Below are positions 12,011-25,335 of a stretch of DNA of 64,000 nucleotides, piece by piece (positions within the stretch are counted from its first letter, which is position 1; the number at the start of each line of letters is the position of its first letter). The position numbers and the translations under genes are program-made. Where the stretch lies: the NCBI GenBank assembly GCA_014529385.2, contig CM043956.1, positions 65,658,620-65,722,619 of the forward strand, read 5' to 3'. This DNA is from Adiantum capillus-veneris (taxonomy: Eukaryota; Streptophyta; Polypodiopsida; Polypodiales; Pteridaceae). The notes below the pieces were generated by a model. The model saw only the letters and a program-made list of their open reading frames with translations, searched no databases and was not told where the DNA came from.

Positions 12011-12022
12011 GCTCTAATACTA
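12011..12022 (-). promoter_or_regulatory. Degenerate tRNA-Met-type primer-binding site
   Basis: Plus strand GCTCTAATACTA is a near match to GCTCTGATACCA, the complement of the common plant TGGTATCAGAGC primer site. It lies in the right place and direction for the Copia element. Confidence 0.6.
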
Positions 12023-12350
12023 GTTGAAGTGCGCATGCGGGAGCGTGTGTGTGTGCGCACGTGCAACAATGGAGAAGAGAGAAGAAGAGAGGAGACACAG
12101 GTTTGGGTGGACTCCAAACACAATAGTGTTAGGGCTATGAGTCCTTATTGTTTTATGTAGAATGAATGGTCAATGTTAGCTGCCGCCCAACACTTAGGCG
12201 CGGCACATTGGGCTTTACCACCCCAACAGCTTGTCACCTGACCTGGCAAGAAAGTTACGTCATTAGCGATGCTTCACCTCACCAGAGAAACCAACCTTAA
12301 GAGTGTTCTTGGAGAAGTTTACGTTGCTGACTAGCATTCATCAAAGGTAT
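12023..12350 (-). mobile_element. Probable 5' LTR of the Copia element
   Basis: The non-coding block outside the primer site should be the LTR. Its inner edge begins TGAAGTGCGC. The outer edge is uncertain and may be cut by the microsatellites at 12,358. No partner LTR is left in the window. Confidence 0.4.
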
Positions 12351-12357
12351 ATATATT

Positions 12358-12890
<533 letters not shown>

Positions 12891-13138
12891 TCTACCAGCT
12901 TATCCATGGGTGCTTCATGCCCTGGCCACTTCATGTCCTTGCTTCGGGTGTTGCTAACCATGTGTGTTGTTGTATTTCTTGACCTTTGTGCGAGCACCAT
13001 CAAGTGAAGCTACCCCTGCCAGGCATAGGGTGTGCATGCCATGCTGCTCATGATGGTTTGCTTTCTAATAAAAAAATTTGTGCATGTGTGGTGCTCGCCA
13101 TGATATAAGAGGCTATTCGTCATTTATTACACCTATGG

Positions 13139-14300
<1,162 letters not shown>

Positions 14301-14529
14301 CTACACTGAAGGTCAACAAAAGTGGTTCTGCATATTGAAGATTGTATTACAAATGCTCAAAGCACTAGACATTTAGAAGTACCTTCCATTATTGGAAGTG
14401 CCAATAATTGTGAGGATCAACGACATCCTTGCATTGTTTTTGAAGAAGGAGGATCCTCTAAAATTGAGCATTATTTTCTATCTATTAGTTTCATTTATCC
14501 AAATGGAACAATCTTGAAGCATGACTCTA

Positions 14530-15830
14530 TGCTTGCCCTCTACCATAGAAAATGCTTGACCCACAACTTGGGTGGATTAAATTTCATGTGCTCCTTTGTG
14601 GCGCATGTGCTTGGAAGGTTGATTGTTTCCTAACGGAGAGGATGGGTGGCATACATATATACCACATACTAAGAATGAGCAAGAGTTTGTTACACAAAAA
14701 CAATACTACACTTTTAGTTTGCAGGTTAGGAGTGACACCAAAAAGTGCCTTTTTTGTGGAGGACGATTGTTGCAGCAGTACATTGTTGATGCTTACAGTA
14801 CTATGGAGGAGTCAAGGCTATTATGGTTTGGAAACAATCAGAGATCAATTCGTGCTGAAGTGTATCAAGGCCTTGCGGACATGGTTGCTTCTAGTGACGG
14901 TGCACATGGAGTCATGGCTGTTAATGTCGGAAGAAGAATCGTATTGCCTTCATCTTTTATGGGGGGATTTTGGTACATGCATCAACTCTATCAAGATTCC
15001 ATGGCAATTGTATGCAAGAGAGGAAAGCTTCATCTGTTCATAACTTTCACATGCAACCCATGGTGGAAGGAAATAGAAGATGTGTTATTGCCATAACAGA
15101 CTGCTTTTGATCGTCCTGATTTGATTACGCGTGTCTTTTATCATAAATTCAAAGATTTGATGGACTTGCTTCTTAAAAGGTCTATCTTTGGGAAGGTTGT
15201 TGGATATGTTTGTGTGATAGAATTTCAGAAGAGAGGTCTTCCCCATGCTCATATCTTACTGATTCTTGCATCTGACATTATGATAGAATGGTTTGTGTTG
15301 AACATCTAGATAAAAATCTATTTCGTGATTTGTATGATGTTGTGATTCGTTGCAATGTTCATGGTCCTTATGGTGCATTGGATCCAAATGCTCCATGCAT
15401 GGTAGATCAAAGATGTAGATTCAAATACCCACGCGAGTTTTGTGCAGCTACTTCTGTTGATGGTGATGAATATCCAAGGTATATGCGGCAAGATGATGGT
15501 CAATATGTGGTCCAAAAGCAAGAGAAGCTTGATAAATAGATGGATTGTTCCCTATAATCCATTTTTGTCTCTAAGGTATAAAGCTCCCATCCATGTAGAG
15601 ATATGCTCCACCATATCGGCTATGAAGTATCTCTATAAGTATGGGTACAAAGGACATGATCGGGCCACGATTGTGCTCCAAGATGGAGAAGATGTTCTTG
15701 ATGAAATCAGGAGTTATTTAAATGCACACTATGTATCTGCATAATTAGAGGCAATTTGGAGATTTTTTAGATTCGCATTGCATGAGGAAAAGCCTGATAT
15801 ATTACGATTGCAAGTGCATCTCCCTCAACA
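14530..15830 (+). pseudogene. Helitron Rep (HUH nuclease) domain
   Basis: Motifs in family order: FPNGEDGWHTYIPH; Helitron_like_N signature VGRRIVLPSSFMGGFWYMHQ with YQDSMAIVCKRGKLHLFITF and TCNPWWKEI (15,000-15,070); the HUH metal-binding motif in KRGLPHAHILLIL (about 15,232-15,270); APCMVDQRCRFKYPREF; and the tyrosine region MKYLYKYGYKGHDRA (about 15,620-15,665), followed by WRFFRFALHEEKPDILRLQV. The HUH histidines and several tyrosines are visible. The reading frame is interrupted: there are stops at about 15,094, 15,307, 15,538 and 15,742 and frame changes between segments. It is a pseudogene. Confidence 0.9.
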
Positions 15831-15989
15831 AAATACGATTGCTTTTGAAGACTCTACTGACATATCCAATCTGGTGGATAATGATGATAACAAGACGACA
15901 ACACTTACAAAGTGGTTTGTGGCAAATCAACAATACTCGGAAGTAAATGATTTATTATATGACGACCAGCAATACTTGAGTGCAGATTC

Positions 15990-16244
15990 TCTTTGTACAC
16001 ATATTGTAATGGTGGGTTATATCCAGTTGAGTGTGGTGGCTTCCCACCACATTGCTTGCACTTAAAAGAGAATGCTTTGATTATGCTCCTTCACAACGTG
16101 GATCCAAGGCGTGGTTTATGCAATGGGACAAGATTGATATGTAAGAAATTTTATCATAGGGTCATTGAGGGATCGACTTTATCATAGGAGGCTCTCAAGG
16201 ATTACCATTTGAAATGAAGCGCAGACGGTTTCCAATGAGGCTTG
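15990..16244 (+). pseudogene. Helitron helicase, C-terminal part, left piece
   Basis: Plus-strand sequence reads GGFPPHCLHLKENALIMLLH then NVDPRRGLCNGTRLICKKF, the conserved late Pif1-type helicase block of Helitrons, followed by GGSQGLPFEMKRRRFPMRL. It stops at 16,244, where the chromovirus LTR begins. The upstream ATP-binding (Walker) motifs are missing. Confidence 0.9.
16240..16244. repeat. Target-site duplication GCTTG, left copy
   Basis: GCTTG directly precedes the 5' LTR and reappears directly after the 3' LTR at 27,359-27,363. Five bases is the expected size for a Ty3/gypsy integrase. Confidence 0.9.
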
Positions 16245-16816
16245 TGTCATGGACGCTTGAGAGTCAGTCGTTGCCTGCATCATCACCTATGTCATCGCCT
16301 ACATCATCGTTAGAAGGCTCTAGAAGAATCTAGAACGTTCTAGAAGAACTAGAAGGATCAAGAAGTTTCTAGAAGCTTGGAGAAGATTCCGGAAGAATCT
16401 AGAAGTTTTCGAAAAGCTCTAGAAAGTTGAAGAAGGATCCAGAAGGTTCTAGAAGAACTAGAAGGATCAAGAAGGTTCTAGAAGATTCTAACCTCCTCAA
16501 GAAGAAACCTAGAAAGTCCTAACCTCCTCAAGCACTAGTATAAATAGGGGTCTTGGGCCACAAGCCCCTCAGTCTTGCCAACACCAGTTGTGAGGCTCCT
16601 ATGAGAAAATCCCTCTTCTAGTTCTTATGTTCAAGTCTTGTCCTTGCAATCAAGCCTTGTCTTGTACTCAAGTCATGTAATCCAAGTCTTGTATCTAGCT
16701 CTCTTAATACAGTATTAAGTCTTATAATCAATATTAAGCTTATCATCAAGTCCAAGTTCTTGTACATTGTGAGCGCCTCCTCTTGCTCTCTTCTACCTCT
16801 ATACACGCTCATAACA
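16245..16816 (+). mobile_element. Chromovirus 5' LTR (572 bp)
   Basis: Starts TGTCATGGAC and ends ATAACA. It contains a minisatellite of TCTAGAAG-type units (about 16,315-16,490), then a TATA box TATAAATA at 16,539-16,546 and a transcribed part rich in TCAAGTCTTG. The primer-binding site just inside (GTTTGGCAAGACTACC) was not assigned to a tRNA. Confidence 0.9.
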
Positions 16817-16856
16817 GTTTGGCAAGACTACCATCTCTTAATCTTTTCAAGCCATC

Positions 16857-18437
16857 ATGGAGCCGACGATGGAAGGTGTCGTCAACGCATTGCAAAGCAT
16901 CCAAGCTCAGTTACAAAAACTTCGCGAGAGTAACGCTCAACTTCAAGCAGAGAAACCCCTAATCTTGGGATTGGCGTTGCAAAATCTTCAACGTCAAATT
17001 CAAGAGCTTCAAGAGACAAGCACAAGCTGCAAGATCTAGCTATTCTCAACAACATAAGAACGAGCCGATGGTCAGCATGCCTGAAAAATTTGATGGCACT
17101 AGATCAAAGTTTATAGGTTTTCTCCAACAAGTGCGTCTCTTCATTCGAATGCAAGGAGAGCGTTATCCAGATGATGCCTCTCAAGTAGGCTTTATTGGGA
17201 CCCTCCTCTCGGGTACGGCTCTCTCCTGGTTTTCTCCCTTACTTGAAAAATAATCTCCTCTTCTTCATGACTTTGAAGCTTTTGTGCGGGATTTCTCTGC
17301 AACCTTTGGGGATACTGATAGAGCAAGGGTTGCTGAAACCAAACTTAGAAATCTCCGCCAAGGATCAAGACCTGCATCCGTCTATGCATCCGAATTTCAA
17401 CAGCTCACTTGTGATCTGACTTGGCATGAGGAATATTTCATTAGCCAATTCCGGTGGGGATTAAAGGATGACGTAAAAGATCTTTTATTGACTATGCCAA
17501 AGGTTCACACACTAAGCAAGTTCATCTCTCAAGCAATATAATGTGATAATCGACTATTTGAGAGGAGACAAGAGAGGCGTCTTGGGGCACCAATGCGACC
17601 CCAAACAGAAGTGACACATAATGGCTACACACCTCAACAGGGCCATGAATCAAGCATTGAGCCCATGCAAATTGATTCAGCACGATTTCAACCTCTCTCA
17701 GCCAAGGAGAAGCAAAGGCGACGCATTAATGGCTTATGTATGTATTGTGGAGAGCAGGGGCACATAGTTCAACAGTGTCCAAGGAAGAAGGTTCATGGTG
17801 CAATGGCCTCAACGTGTTCGGAAAACATGGACGTCCAACCCCAATAGAGACCGATCGGTTGGACAAAAGACAAGCAAAAAAGGGTCTCTTTCTTCCCGCT
17901 GATTCCACTTCAATTTTTATGCTACCAGCCAAGATCCATATGCCAGGTAGGCACATGGATTGTGAAGCATTACTAGATTTAGGCGCAACAGCGTGCTTCA
18001 TGGACAAAGAATTTGCAAAAGAACAAGGCATACCACTTGTGGAGAAGTCTAATCCAGCAACTGTAGAAGTCATTGATGGTCGTCCCCTAGCTTCAGGGGA
18101 TGTTAGGTATGAAATTCGCCCCATAGAAGTAAAATTGCAGGAGCATGTTTTAAGAATAGCGTTTAATATTATACAAAGCCTAAGCAGTCCAATTGTTATT
18201 GGGCTACCTTGGCTTGAATTACATAATCCTGACATCGATTGGAGGGCTCAAAGAATTGAACCACAAAAAGTCCAAAAGAAGAAGGGAAGGCATAATAGGC
18301 CTATATATCTTGGAGCCAAGGTCTTCATGCATGCAACCAAAAAGTATCCCAACTTTCTTGATATTTGCAACACCAACCGACACGTCGACAACAAAAATCA
18401 TGGAGGCATTGCCACGTCAATATCAACATTACAATGA
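16857..18437 (+). pseudogene. Chromovirus gag and protease
   Basis: Gag begins MEPTMEGVVNALQSIQAQLQ with a coiled-coil-like N-terminus. Then come capsid blocks (KFDGTRSKFIGFLQQVRLFI; GTLLSGTALSWFSPLLEK; YASEFQQLTCDLTWHEEYFI) and a CCHC knuckle CMYCGEQGHIVQQC (about 17,733-17,775). The protease follows, with LLDLGATACFMDKEFA carrying an aspartic active-site motif (about 17,970) and the flap/late block VIGLPWLELHNPDIDW (about 18,195). Gag builds the particle and the protease matures it. It is broken. Confidence 0.9.
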
Positions 18438-18519
18438 TGTTTGTGAGAAGAAGAATGCAGACCTCTTACCGGAGCATCGACCCTATTATTGTGCTATAGA
18501 GCTTCAGAAGTGAACCCAA

Positions 18520-19381
18520 CCCCCTTTTGGCCCAATATACAAGCTATCTCAAGATGAATTGGTAGAATTACGGAAAAATATTGATGAGAATCTTGCTAAG
18601 GGGTTCATACAGCATTCAAAGTCCCCAGCAGGAGCTCCAATACTCTTTGTAAAAAAGAAAGACTAAAATCTCCGAATGTGCGTGGATTATAGGGGCCTAA
18701 ACAAGATCACCGTCAAGAATCGCTATCCCCTTCCCTTGATCCCAGAGCTTCTTGAGCACCTTGGCAAGGCAAGAATATTTACAAAAATAGATCTTCGTGG
18801 TGCTTACAACCTAGTCAGAATCAAGGAAGGTGATGAATGGAAGACAGCCTTTCAGATAAGGTATGGTCACTTTGAATATACCGTCATGCCATTTGGTCTC
18901 ACAAATGCCCCAACTGTTTTTCAACATTTAATGAACGATATCTTTCGGGAGTATTTGGATTATTTTGTGGTAATATATTTGGATGATATCTTGATATTTT
19001 CCAAGGATCAAGAAGAGCATGAGCACCATGTACGATTAGTGCTTGAAAAGCTTCGTGCATCATGGTTATATGCAAAGTTGGAGAAGTGCTCTTTTCATCA
19101 ATCTAAGGTGGAATTTCTTGGTTATGTAATTTCTGAAAAGGGCATCTCCATGGATCCAAAGAAGGTTCAAACCATCCTTGATTGGGAGACACCTACCTCG
19201 GTAAGAGATGTTCAATGTTTCCTCGGATTTGCAAATTTTTATCGTATCTTTATAAAGGGATACTCAAAGGTGGTTACAACACTCACAAGGTTGACAGGCC
19301 ATAATAAGTTTGTCTGGGACTCAGAGGCCGCGAAAGCATTTCAGACTCTCAAGCAAGCTTTCACAACCGCACCCATTCTAA
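18520..19381 (+). pseudogene. Chromovirus reverse transcriptase
   Basis: Gypsy RT blocks are all visible: [78 protein letters not shown], the catalytic [15 protein letters not shown] (about 18,978) and [20 protein letters not shown]. The thumb region runs to 19,381, where it meets the CACTA left end. The DD of the active site is present. It copies element RNA into DNA inside the particle. It is broken by the CACTA insertion. Confidence 0.95.
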
Positions 19382-19809
19382 CACTACAACTAAAAAGGGG
19401 GTTATCGACTTATATAGCGACGCTTAACATCGCTATACGCATCGATATATGTGTCCCTGTGAAACTGTCGCAAAGAGCATCGATATACGCGTGGAAAGGC
19501 TTTTTTAGCAATGCGTATATCGATGCTCGTATAGACGGGTATAGCGACGCGTATATCGACGACCATAACAGTAAAAATTTTTTCTTGGGCAGAGGGCAGG
19601 TAGCCTGGCTTGTGCCCAATGAAAAGATGGACACAGGCACCACAGCCAGACTTCCTACCCTCTGCCCAAGAAAGTGAGCAGCACCAAAATCAACCGTGCT
19701 CCCGCAAAAATTTCGGCAGAGTTCCCTTCGTTTTTACATAAACTTTTCAAAACAAATATATCATGTATACACCTCCTACATGCTATCCATGTAGGATCTC
19801 ACATGAGAT

Positions 19810-20110
19810 TTAAAGCCAATGACCATAACGAACTATAACCATAACGAACCATAACCATAACTTAAAAGCATAACCATAACTTAAAACCATAACCGACCAA
19901 TATAACCACTTTGATCATAACCAGAAACAAAATTAACAATAACCATAAGCATAATCAGAAAGTTAAACATAACCATAAACAAAACCTGGACCATAACTAT
20001 GTCTATACAAGAATAGGAGAAATAACCATGTCTATACAATGACAATGACAATCACCATAACCATAAGAAAAACAATAACTGTCTGAACAATAATCATAAC
20101 CATATATATA
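19810..20110. repeat. CCATAA-rich degenerate simple repeat
   Basis: Dozens of short AACCATAAC-type units, for example CATAACGAACCATAACCATA near 19,841. AT-rich and without coding capacity, it lies between the CACTA left end and the transposase remnants. Confidence 0.8.
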
Positions 20111-20497
20111 TGTCTATACAAAAGGAGACACGGAAGTGTGTCTGTGTCTCACAAAGCATATATATGAAATTCGGGCCACTGATGACTAGACGTCACAACC
20201 TGCACATAGGACAACTCACAAAATTAGTATTCACATATACTTACTTAATTAAATCAACTCACACATATTAACGTCTCACCTCAAGCGATCAGCGAGACTG
20301 TAAGGCCGCCCAGTCTACAGGCTCTCCTGAAGCATCAAGATCATTCAATACTTCATAGATACCTTTGCGATATCCATCTGAGTCCTCCTGACGTGTCGAG
20401 TCTCGATGCATCGCAAGATTTTGCATTTATACAAAAATCAGAGTAATAAGAATACATGATTCATCGCGTTTTAAAAAACGTCATAGTTAAGATTGGA

Positions 20498-21455
20498 TTA
20501 GAAACTCACAAACTCATAGCGGAAGGTGTCGAAGCCTCCGCTGCCAAGATGAGATGTCCCCCTGGTCATCTGTCGTATCTGCGCAGCCTCACGCTGCTGT
20601 CTGAACCGCGTGGCCGTTGTTCGCTCATCCTCCCTGATCTGAAGCCACGTCTCGTGTGGGATGCCCGAAGGCTTCGGCGAGCCGATCCTGAAAGCCTTCC
20701 GAGCTGCATCTCGTCGATGTTTCACGATGTCCCGTGCAATACCCTTGATCCAGCTCCTCGGAACAACGTCAGAACCCAGAGATGGCTGGTACTCTCTCAG
20801 GATGGTCTCCACTATGTAATTGACTTTATCCTTTTCCTACTGATCACAAGACATCAGAAGGCTGGTCGAAAATTGTAGCTCCGCGAGCTGGCGAATCCGC
20901 TCTCTCATCTCAGTCCCGACTCTATCCATGTCAACAGAACCATCTGGCCGTACAGTATAGAGCTTGGAGGCACTAGGATCGTGTGCCCCCCAAGGTGTCC
21001 GAGATGTGCCAAGAGGTGTGTCGAGAGGTGTGACTGGGTAGGACGGGGGTCGTGAGCGAGGAGGGGTCGAAGCATCTGTGGACCCTCCTCCACAGCAACC
21101 ACCACCTCCACCTGACGATCGCCGAGATCGGCGAGTGCGCTTGTGCTACGGAGATGAGGACGTACCCGCCTCTGCCCCACCCCTAGGTGTCGAAGCGGCC
21201 GTGATGGGAGAAGCACGCGTCGTACCCATAGGCGTTCCCCCCCCCATAGGCGTCCCCCCCCATAGGTGTCCCCCCCTTAGGCGTCGGACCCTCGGGTGTG
21301 AAGCCCGGAGGCATAGTACCCGTGCCTCTGGCTACCCAGTACTGAGAAGCCTCTGCCATCTGAGGAGGCGTCATCCGTGTAACAAAGCCCATGAATGCAT
21401 CTGCACTCATAGAAGCGGGATCTGGAAACTGGTCTGCCATACTAAAGTCCTGCAC
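20498..21455 (-). pseudogene. CACTA accessory protein, TnpA / Transposase_24-like
   Basis: On the minus strand a start near 21,455 (MQDFSMADQFPDPASMSADA, MTPPQMAEASQYWVARGTG) leads into a Pro/Gly-rich, low-complexity middle. In the next segments follow SKLYTVRPDGSVDMDRVGTE and, from 20,812, ETILREYQPSLGSDVVPRSW, KHRRDAARKAFRIG and GIPHETWLQIREDERTTATR. A disordered N-terminus with a basic alpha-helical C-terminal domain is typical of the second CACTA gene (Ptta/En/Spm, Transposase_24), which binds subterminal repeats. Frames change and a stop occurs near 20,840, so it is either spliced or broken. The assignment is by resemblance plus position downstream of TNP2. Confidence 0.55.
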
Positions 21456-21547
21456 AAAGAAAGTAAAATAAAGCGTCAGAACACAGTTGTTTAAATTAAC
21501 TTTAAGCTTAATTTTAAATCAACGTCTTCACACAAACACTTACAGGC

Positions 21548-21763
21548 CTAGGCCTCGACGAGTGAGGCATCATCGATAAGATCTTGCACTGTTTCATCGT
21601 CTATCTCTAATTGCAAACATAACTTTGCTCCAACTCGTTCTGGCAGATTGTCTTCATCCATTGCATCTTCATCTACAAATGTCAATTCTGGCTCGTCTGC
21701 GTCATCCCTGGCATAGAAGCCATTTTCCTCTGCCATACCTTCGTCCATCTCATCTAATGTCAC
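21548..21763 (-). CDS. Acidic ORF between TNP2 and the TnpA-like gene
   Basis: A 71-codon minus-strand frame, very acidic (DEMDEGMAEENGFYARDDAD; LTFVDEDAMDEDNLPERVGA). It overlaps the end of the TNP2 frame by a few bases. It could be the acidic C-terminal exon of TNP2 or a remnant of another CACTA exon. I do not recognise a domain. Confidence 0.35.
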   Translation of the reverse strand: MTLDEMDEGMAEENGFYARDDADEPELTFVDEDAMDEDNLPERVGAKLCLQLEIDDETVQDLIDDASLVEA

Positions 21764-22008
21764 AGTAGTATGGACGTCGTCTGACTAAACACACCTTGAT
21801 CGCAATTGGAAGAATGAATTGCAAGAACTTATGCCAGTCGTGCGATTTCAGTCCTGACAGTTGATCGTCACGGGTGAATGCTGTCTTGGGACATCGCATA
21901 TATCCTGTTGGCATCTTGAACTTTGAAATCACCCTTTTAACTTGTCGCTCTTCGTTTTTTAGCAATACCCATGGCGCTCTTGGAAGTTTTATTTGGCCTG
22001 CTGCATTC
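21750..22008 (-). pseudogene. CACTA transposase TNP2, C-terminal fragment
   Basis: Reading the minus strand from about 22,008: GQIKLPRAPWVLLKNEERQV, KRVISKFKMPTGYM, then TRDDQLSGLKSHDWHKFLQF and ILPIAIK. The block LSGLKSHDWH is a hallmark of the tnp2 transposase family near its C-terminus. A full TNP2 is many hundred residues long; only about 85 remain. Its upstream side is cut by the start of the 173-bp array, and an in-frame TAG lies in the repeat. TNP2 catalyses excision and insertion of CACTA elements. This copy cannot be active. Confidence 0.85.
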
Positions 22009-25000
22009 GTGACCTACGGGTTGCCATACGCGCTCTTGACATTACCTAAAGACTACCTAATCGTCTACGGATGGATTCAGAAGGCATAGAAGCCATTTCC
22101 GAAGTCCGTTTGTGTTTTCCCATAGAAAAACGCAACCGGATTTGACCTACGACTTGTGTATTTGGCGTTTCTTCTTTCCGTTTGACTTACGGCTTGCCAT
22201 ACGCGCTCTTGACATTGTCAAAAGACTACCTAATCGTCTACGGATGGTTTTAGTAGGCATAGAAGCCATTTCCGAAGTCCGTTTGCGTTTTTCCGTAGAA
22301 AAACGCAACCGGATTTGACCTACGGCTTGTGTATTTGGCGTTTCTTCTATCCGTTTGACCTACGGCTTGTCATACGCGCTCTTGACATTGCCTAAATACT
22401 ACCTAATCGTCTACAAATGGTTTCAGAAGGCATAGAAGCCATTTCCGAAGTCCGTTTGCGTTTTTCCGTAGAAAAACGCAACCGGATTTGACCTACGACT
22501 TGTGTATTTGGCGTTTCTTCTATCCGTTTGACCAACGGGTTGCCATACGCGCTCTTGACATTGCCTAAAGACTACCTAATCGTCTCGGATGGTTTCAGAA
22601 GGCATAGAAGCCATTGTCAAAGTCCATTTGCGTTTTTCCGTAGAAAAACGCAACCGGATTTGACCTACGGCTTGTATATTTGGCGTTTTTTCTATCCGTT
22701 TGACATACGGGTTGCCATACACGCTCTTGACATTGCCTAAAGACTACCTAATCGTCTACGCATGGTTTCAGTAGGCATAGAAGCCATTTTCGAAGTCCGT
22801 TTGCGTTTTTCCATAGAAAAACGTAATCGTATTTGACCTACGGCTTGTGTATTTGGCGTTTCTTCTATCCGTTTGACCTACGGGTTGCCATACGCGCTCT
22901 TGACATTGCCTAAATACTACCGAATCGTCTACGGATGGTTTCAGAAGGCATAGAAGCCATTCCCGAAATCCGTTTGCGTTTATCCATAGAAAAACGCAAC
23001 TGAATTTGACCTACGGCTTGTGTATTTGGCGTTTCTTCTATCCGTTTGACCTACGGGTTGCCATACGCACTCTTGACATTGCCTAAAGACTACCTAATCG
23101 TCTACGGATGGTTTCAGAAGACATAGAAGCCATTTCCGAAGTCCGTTTGCGTTTTTCCGTAGAAAAACGCAACCGGATTTGACCTACGGCTTGTGTATTT
23201 GGCGTTTCTTCTATCCGTTTGACCTACGGCTTGCCATACGCGCTCTTGACATTGCCTAAAGACTACTTAATCGTCTACGTATGGTTTCAGAAGGCATAGA
23301 AGCCATTTTCGAAGTTCGTTTGTGTTTTTCCATAGAAAAACGTAACCGGATTTGACCTACGTCTTGTGTATTTGGCGTTTCTTCTATCCGTTTGACCTAC
23401 GGGTTGCCATACGCGCTCTTAACATTGCCTAAAGACTACCTAATCGTCTACGGATGGTTTCAGAAGGCATAGAAGCCATTTCCGAAGTCCGTTTGCATTT
23501 TTTTCTTAGAAAAATGCAACCGGATTTTACCTATGGCTTGTGTATTTGGCGTTTCTTCTATCCGTTTAACCTACGGCTTGCCATACGCACTCTTGACATT
23601 GCCTAAAGACTACCTAATTGTCTACGGATGGTTTCAGAAGGCATAGAAGCCATTTTCAAAGTCCGTTTGCGTTTTTTCCTAGAAAAACGCAACCGGATTT
23701 GACCTACGGCTTGTGTATTTGGCGTTTCTTCTATCCGTTTGACCTACGGCTTGCCATACGCGCTCTTGACATTTCCTAAAGACTACCTAATCGTCTACGG
23801 ATGGTTTCAGAAGTTATAGAAGCCATTTCCGAAGTCCGTTTGTGTTTTTCTGTAGAAAAATGCAACCGGATTTGACCTACGGCTGGTGTATTTGGCATTT
23901 TTTCTATCCGTTTAACCTACGGGTTGCCATACATGCTCTTGACATTTCCTAAAGACTACCTAATCCTCTACGGATGGTTTAAGAAGGCATAGAAGCCATT
24001 TCCGAAGTCCGTTTGCATTTTTCCGTAGAAAAACGCAACCGGATTTGACCTACTGCTTGTGTATTTGGCGTTTCTTCTATCCGTTTGACCTACGGGTTGT
24101 CATACGTGCTCTTGACATTGCCTAAAGACTACCTAATCGTCTACGAATGGTTTCAGAAGGCATAGAAGCCATTTCCGAAGTCCGTTTGCGTTTTTCCGTA
24201 GAAAAACGCAACCGGATTTGACCTACGGCTTGTGTATTTGGCGTTTTTTCTATCCGTTTGACCTACGGGTTGCCATACGTGCTCTTGAAATTGCCTAAAC
24301 ACTACCTAATCCTCTACGGATGGTTTCAGAAGGCATAGAAGCCATTTCCGAAGTTCGTTTGCGTTTTTGAGTAGAAAAACGCAACCGGATTTGACCTACG
24401 GCTTGTGTATTTGGCGTTTCTTCTATCCGTTTGACCTACGGGTTGCCATACGCGCTCTTGACATTGCTTAAAGACTACCTAATCGTCTACGGATGGTTTC
24501 AGAAGGCATAGAAGCTATTTCCGAAGCTGGTTTGCGTTTTTTCGTAGAAAAACGTAACCGGATTTGACCTACGGCTTGTGTATTTGGCGTTTCTTCTATC
24601 CGTGTGACCTACGGGTTGCCATACGCGCTCTTGACATTGCCTAAAGACTACTTAATCGTCTACGTATGATTTCAGAAGGCATAGAAGCCATTTCCGAAGT
24701 CCATTTGCGTTTTTCCGTAGAAAAATGCAACCGGATTTGACCTACGTCTTGTGTATTTGGCGTTTCTTCTATCCATTTGACCTACGGGTTGCCATACGCG
24801 CTCTTGACATTGCCTAAAGACTACCTAATCGTCTACGGATGGTTTCAGAAGGCATAGAAGCCATTTTCGAAGTTCGTTTGCGTTTTCCCGTAGAAAAACG
24901 CAACCGGATTTGACCTACGGCTTGTGTATTTGACGTTAATTCAAACCCATTGACCTACGGCTTGCCATACGCGCTATTGACATTGCTTTAAGACTACCTA

Positions 25001-25025
25001 ATGAACTACGGATGGTTTCATCTAG
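22008..25025. repeat. Tandem array of 173-bp units, about 17.3 copies
   Basis: The marker TTGCCATACGCGCTCTTGAC recurs at 22021, 22194, 22367, 22540, 22712, 22885, 23058, 23231, 23404, 23578, 23751, 23924, 24097, 24270, 24443, 24616, 24789 and 24962. Spacing is 173 bp with only one 172 and one 174. Each unit carries a hairpin GCGTTTTTC-CGTA-GAAAAACGC (example 22,285-22,306) and two copies of TTTGACCTACGG. Units differ by a few scattered changes. There is no open frame of note on either strand. The array starts at the TNP2 remnant and fades at about 25,025. Confidence 0.97.
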
Positions 25026-25221
25026 CTGTTTTAGCTGCTTAGTCCACACCCAACAGTTTAGGATTCCATAATATGTTATTTTGTGATTTTGTTATTCTAA
25101 CCTAGTATCAGTCTACCACATTGTAACTTTCTGGTTTCATAGGTCACTTTGGCCTTTTGAAGAGTTAACATAACATTTCATTTCTTTTCTTTCTTTAATT
25201 TTAATTTTTTACGCAAACCAT
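25026..25221. other. Unique spacer in the CACTA part
   Basis: AT-rich and non-coding. It lies between the tandem array and the microsatellite, presumably CACTA internal sequence. Confidence 0.5.
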
Positions 25222-25299
25222 AACTCTCTCTCTCTCTCTCTCTAGTTTTAATTTCCTACACACATTTTTCTCTCTCTTTAATTTCCTACACGCACACAC

Positions 25300-25335
<36 letters not shown>

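Larger units (their letters stand above)
8250..12350 (-). mobile_element. Ty1/Copia element, 3' truncated, broken
   Basis: Read on the minus strand: LTR (from about 12,350 to 12,023), a degenerate tRNA-Met-type primer site, a leader of about 1 kb, gag (from about 10,967), protease/GAG-pre-integrase, integrase and the first part of the reverse transcriptase, which stops near 8,250. The integrase-before-RT order identifies Copia. The 3' part of pol and the 3' LTR are missing. It is broken, with many breaks, and looks old. The outer LTR boundary is only estimated, because it runs towards the microsatellites. Confidence 0.88.

Noticed and set aside
19810-20110. Telomere-like repeat
   Set aside because: CCATAA-type units are irregular and do not match the plant TTTAGGG repeat.
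22008-25025. CRISPR-like or rDNA spacer array
   Set aside because: Units are 173-bp head-to-tail copies without unique spacers, in a plant CACTA context, and have no rRNA sequence.
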